From assembly GCA_031279745.1 (NCBI GenBank), contig JAITHN010000156.1, positions 1 to 6,235 on the forward strand: DNA of 6,235 bases, given 5' to 3'. The notes under the pieces are model-generated. The model was not told where the DNA came from. It was given only the letters and a program-made list of their open reading frames with translations, and searched no databases. Below are positions 6,173 through 6,235 of this stretch, piece by piece. The stretch is from Streptococcaceae bacterium. Lineage in GTDB: Bacteria; Bacillota; Bacilli; Lactobacillales; Streptococcaceae. A program made the translations under genes and the position numbers. Each line of letters starts with the position of its first letter. Within the stretch, counting starts at the first letter, position 1.

Positions 6173-6235
6173 AGTCGTGTCTATACGTGTGGCAGGGCCG
6201 TTTTTAGTCGTGTCTATACGTGTGGCAGGGCCGTT
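6158..6235. repeat. Perfect 33-bp tandem repeat (2.4 copies, continues past the edge)
   Basis: Copy 1 is 6158-6190, copy 2 is 6191-6223, and copy 3 begins at 6224 and is cut by the window end after 12 bases; I see no mismatch between copies. Each unit starts GGCAGGGCCGTTTTT, which is the 3' arm and T-run of the adjacent terminator, followed by an 18-base segment. There are no spacers, so it is not a CRISPR array. The period is a multiple of three and some frames are open through it, but no start or ribosome binding site supports coding. Confidence 0.9.

Noticed and set aside
6011..6235. Plus-strand frame from ATG 6011 open to the right edge
   Set aside because: There is no ribosome binding site, the peptide looks unlike a protein family, and it runs straight through the strong terminator and the tandem repeat.
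6158..6235. CRISPR array
   Set aside because: The 33-bp units are directly adjacent with no spacers, and there are no cas genes nearby.

Overview
The window looks like chromosomal DNA from a low-GC Gram-positive bacterium, most likely a member of the Lactobacillales. The reasons are AT-rich spacers, strong AGGAGG-type ribosome binding sites, Firmicutes-style sigma-A promoters, a secreted repeat protein with a typical Gram-positive signal peptide, and a pyridine-nucleotide oxidoreductase whose CTNRGCNAK motif I recall from lactic acid bacteria. I cannot name the genus.

Layout, left to right. Positions 1-1200 (minus) hold the first 400 codons of a secreted, repetitive surface-type protein that runs off the left edge. 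Its leader (1201 to about 1280) carries an 11-bp perfect inverted repeat. A very AT-rich spacer follows, then an intrinsic terminator (1655-1679) serving the next minus-strand gene. That gene (1692-3296) encodes a predicted FAD-dependent dehydrogenase of the COG2509 type. It is split by one in-frame TAG at 1989-1991, so it appears as a 435-residue product plus a 98-codon orphan tail that holds the C-terminal FAD-contact motif. Behind it, on the same strand, lies uppP/bacA (3402-4238), the undecaprenyl-diphosphatase of the cell-wall lipid carrier cycle. A divergent intergenic region (4239-4457) contains the uppP promoter, three consecutive stem-loops and a rightward extended -10 promoter. That promoter drives a flavoprotein disulfide-reductase homologue (4458-5786, plus). 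The right end (5787-6235) has no convincing intact gene. It holds several inverted repeats, a start-less 57-codon stretch with four CxxC motifs, a strong probably bidirectional terminator (6133-6172), and a perfect 33-bp tandem repeat that begins inside the terminator and runs off the edge.

The genes do not form one pathway. uppP is cell-envelope housekeeping and the two flavoproteins are redox enzymes of unproven substrate. No phage, CRISPR, toxin-antitoxin or defence system is visible. The points most worth checking are the amber codon in the COG2509 gene, the unusual disulfide reductase that keeps its redox cysteines but lacks the usual C-terminal His-Glu pair, the degenerate repeats of the surface protein, and the structured, repeat-bearing right end.
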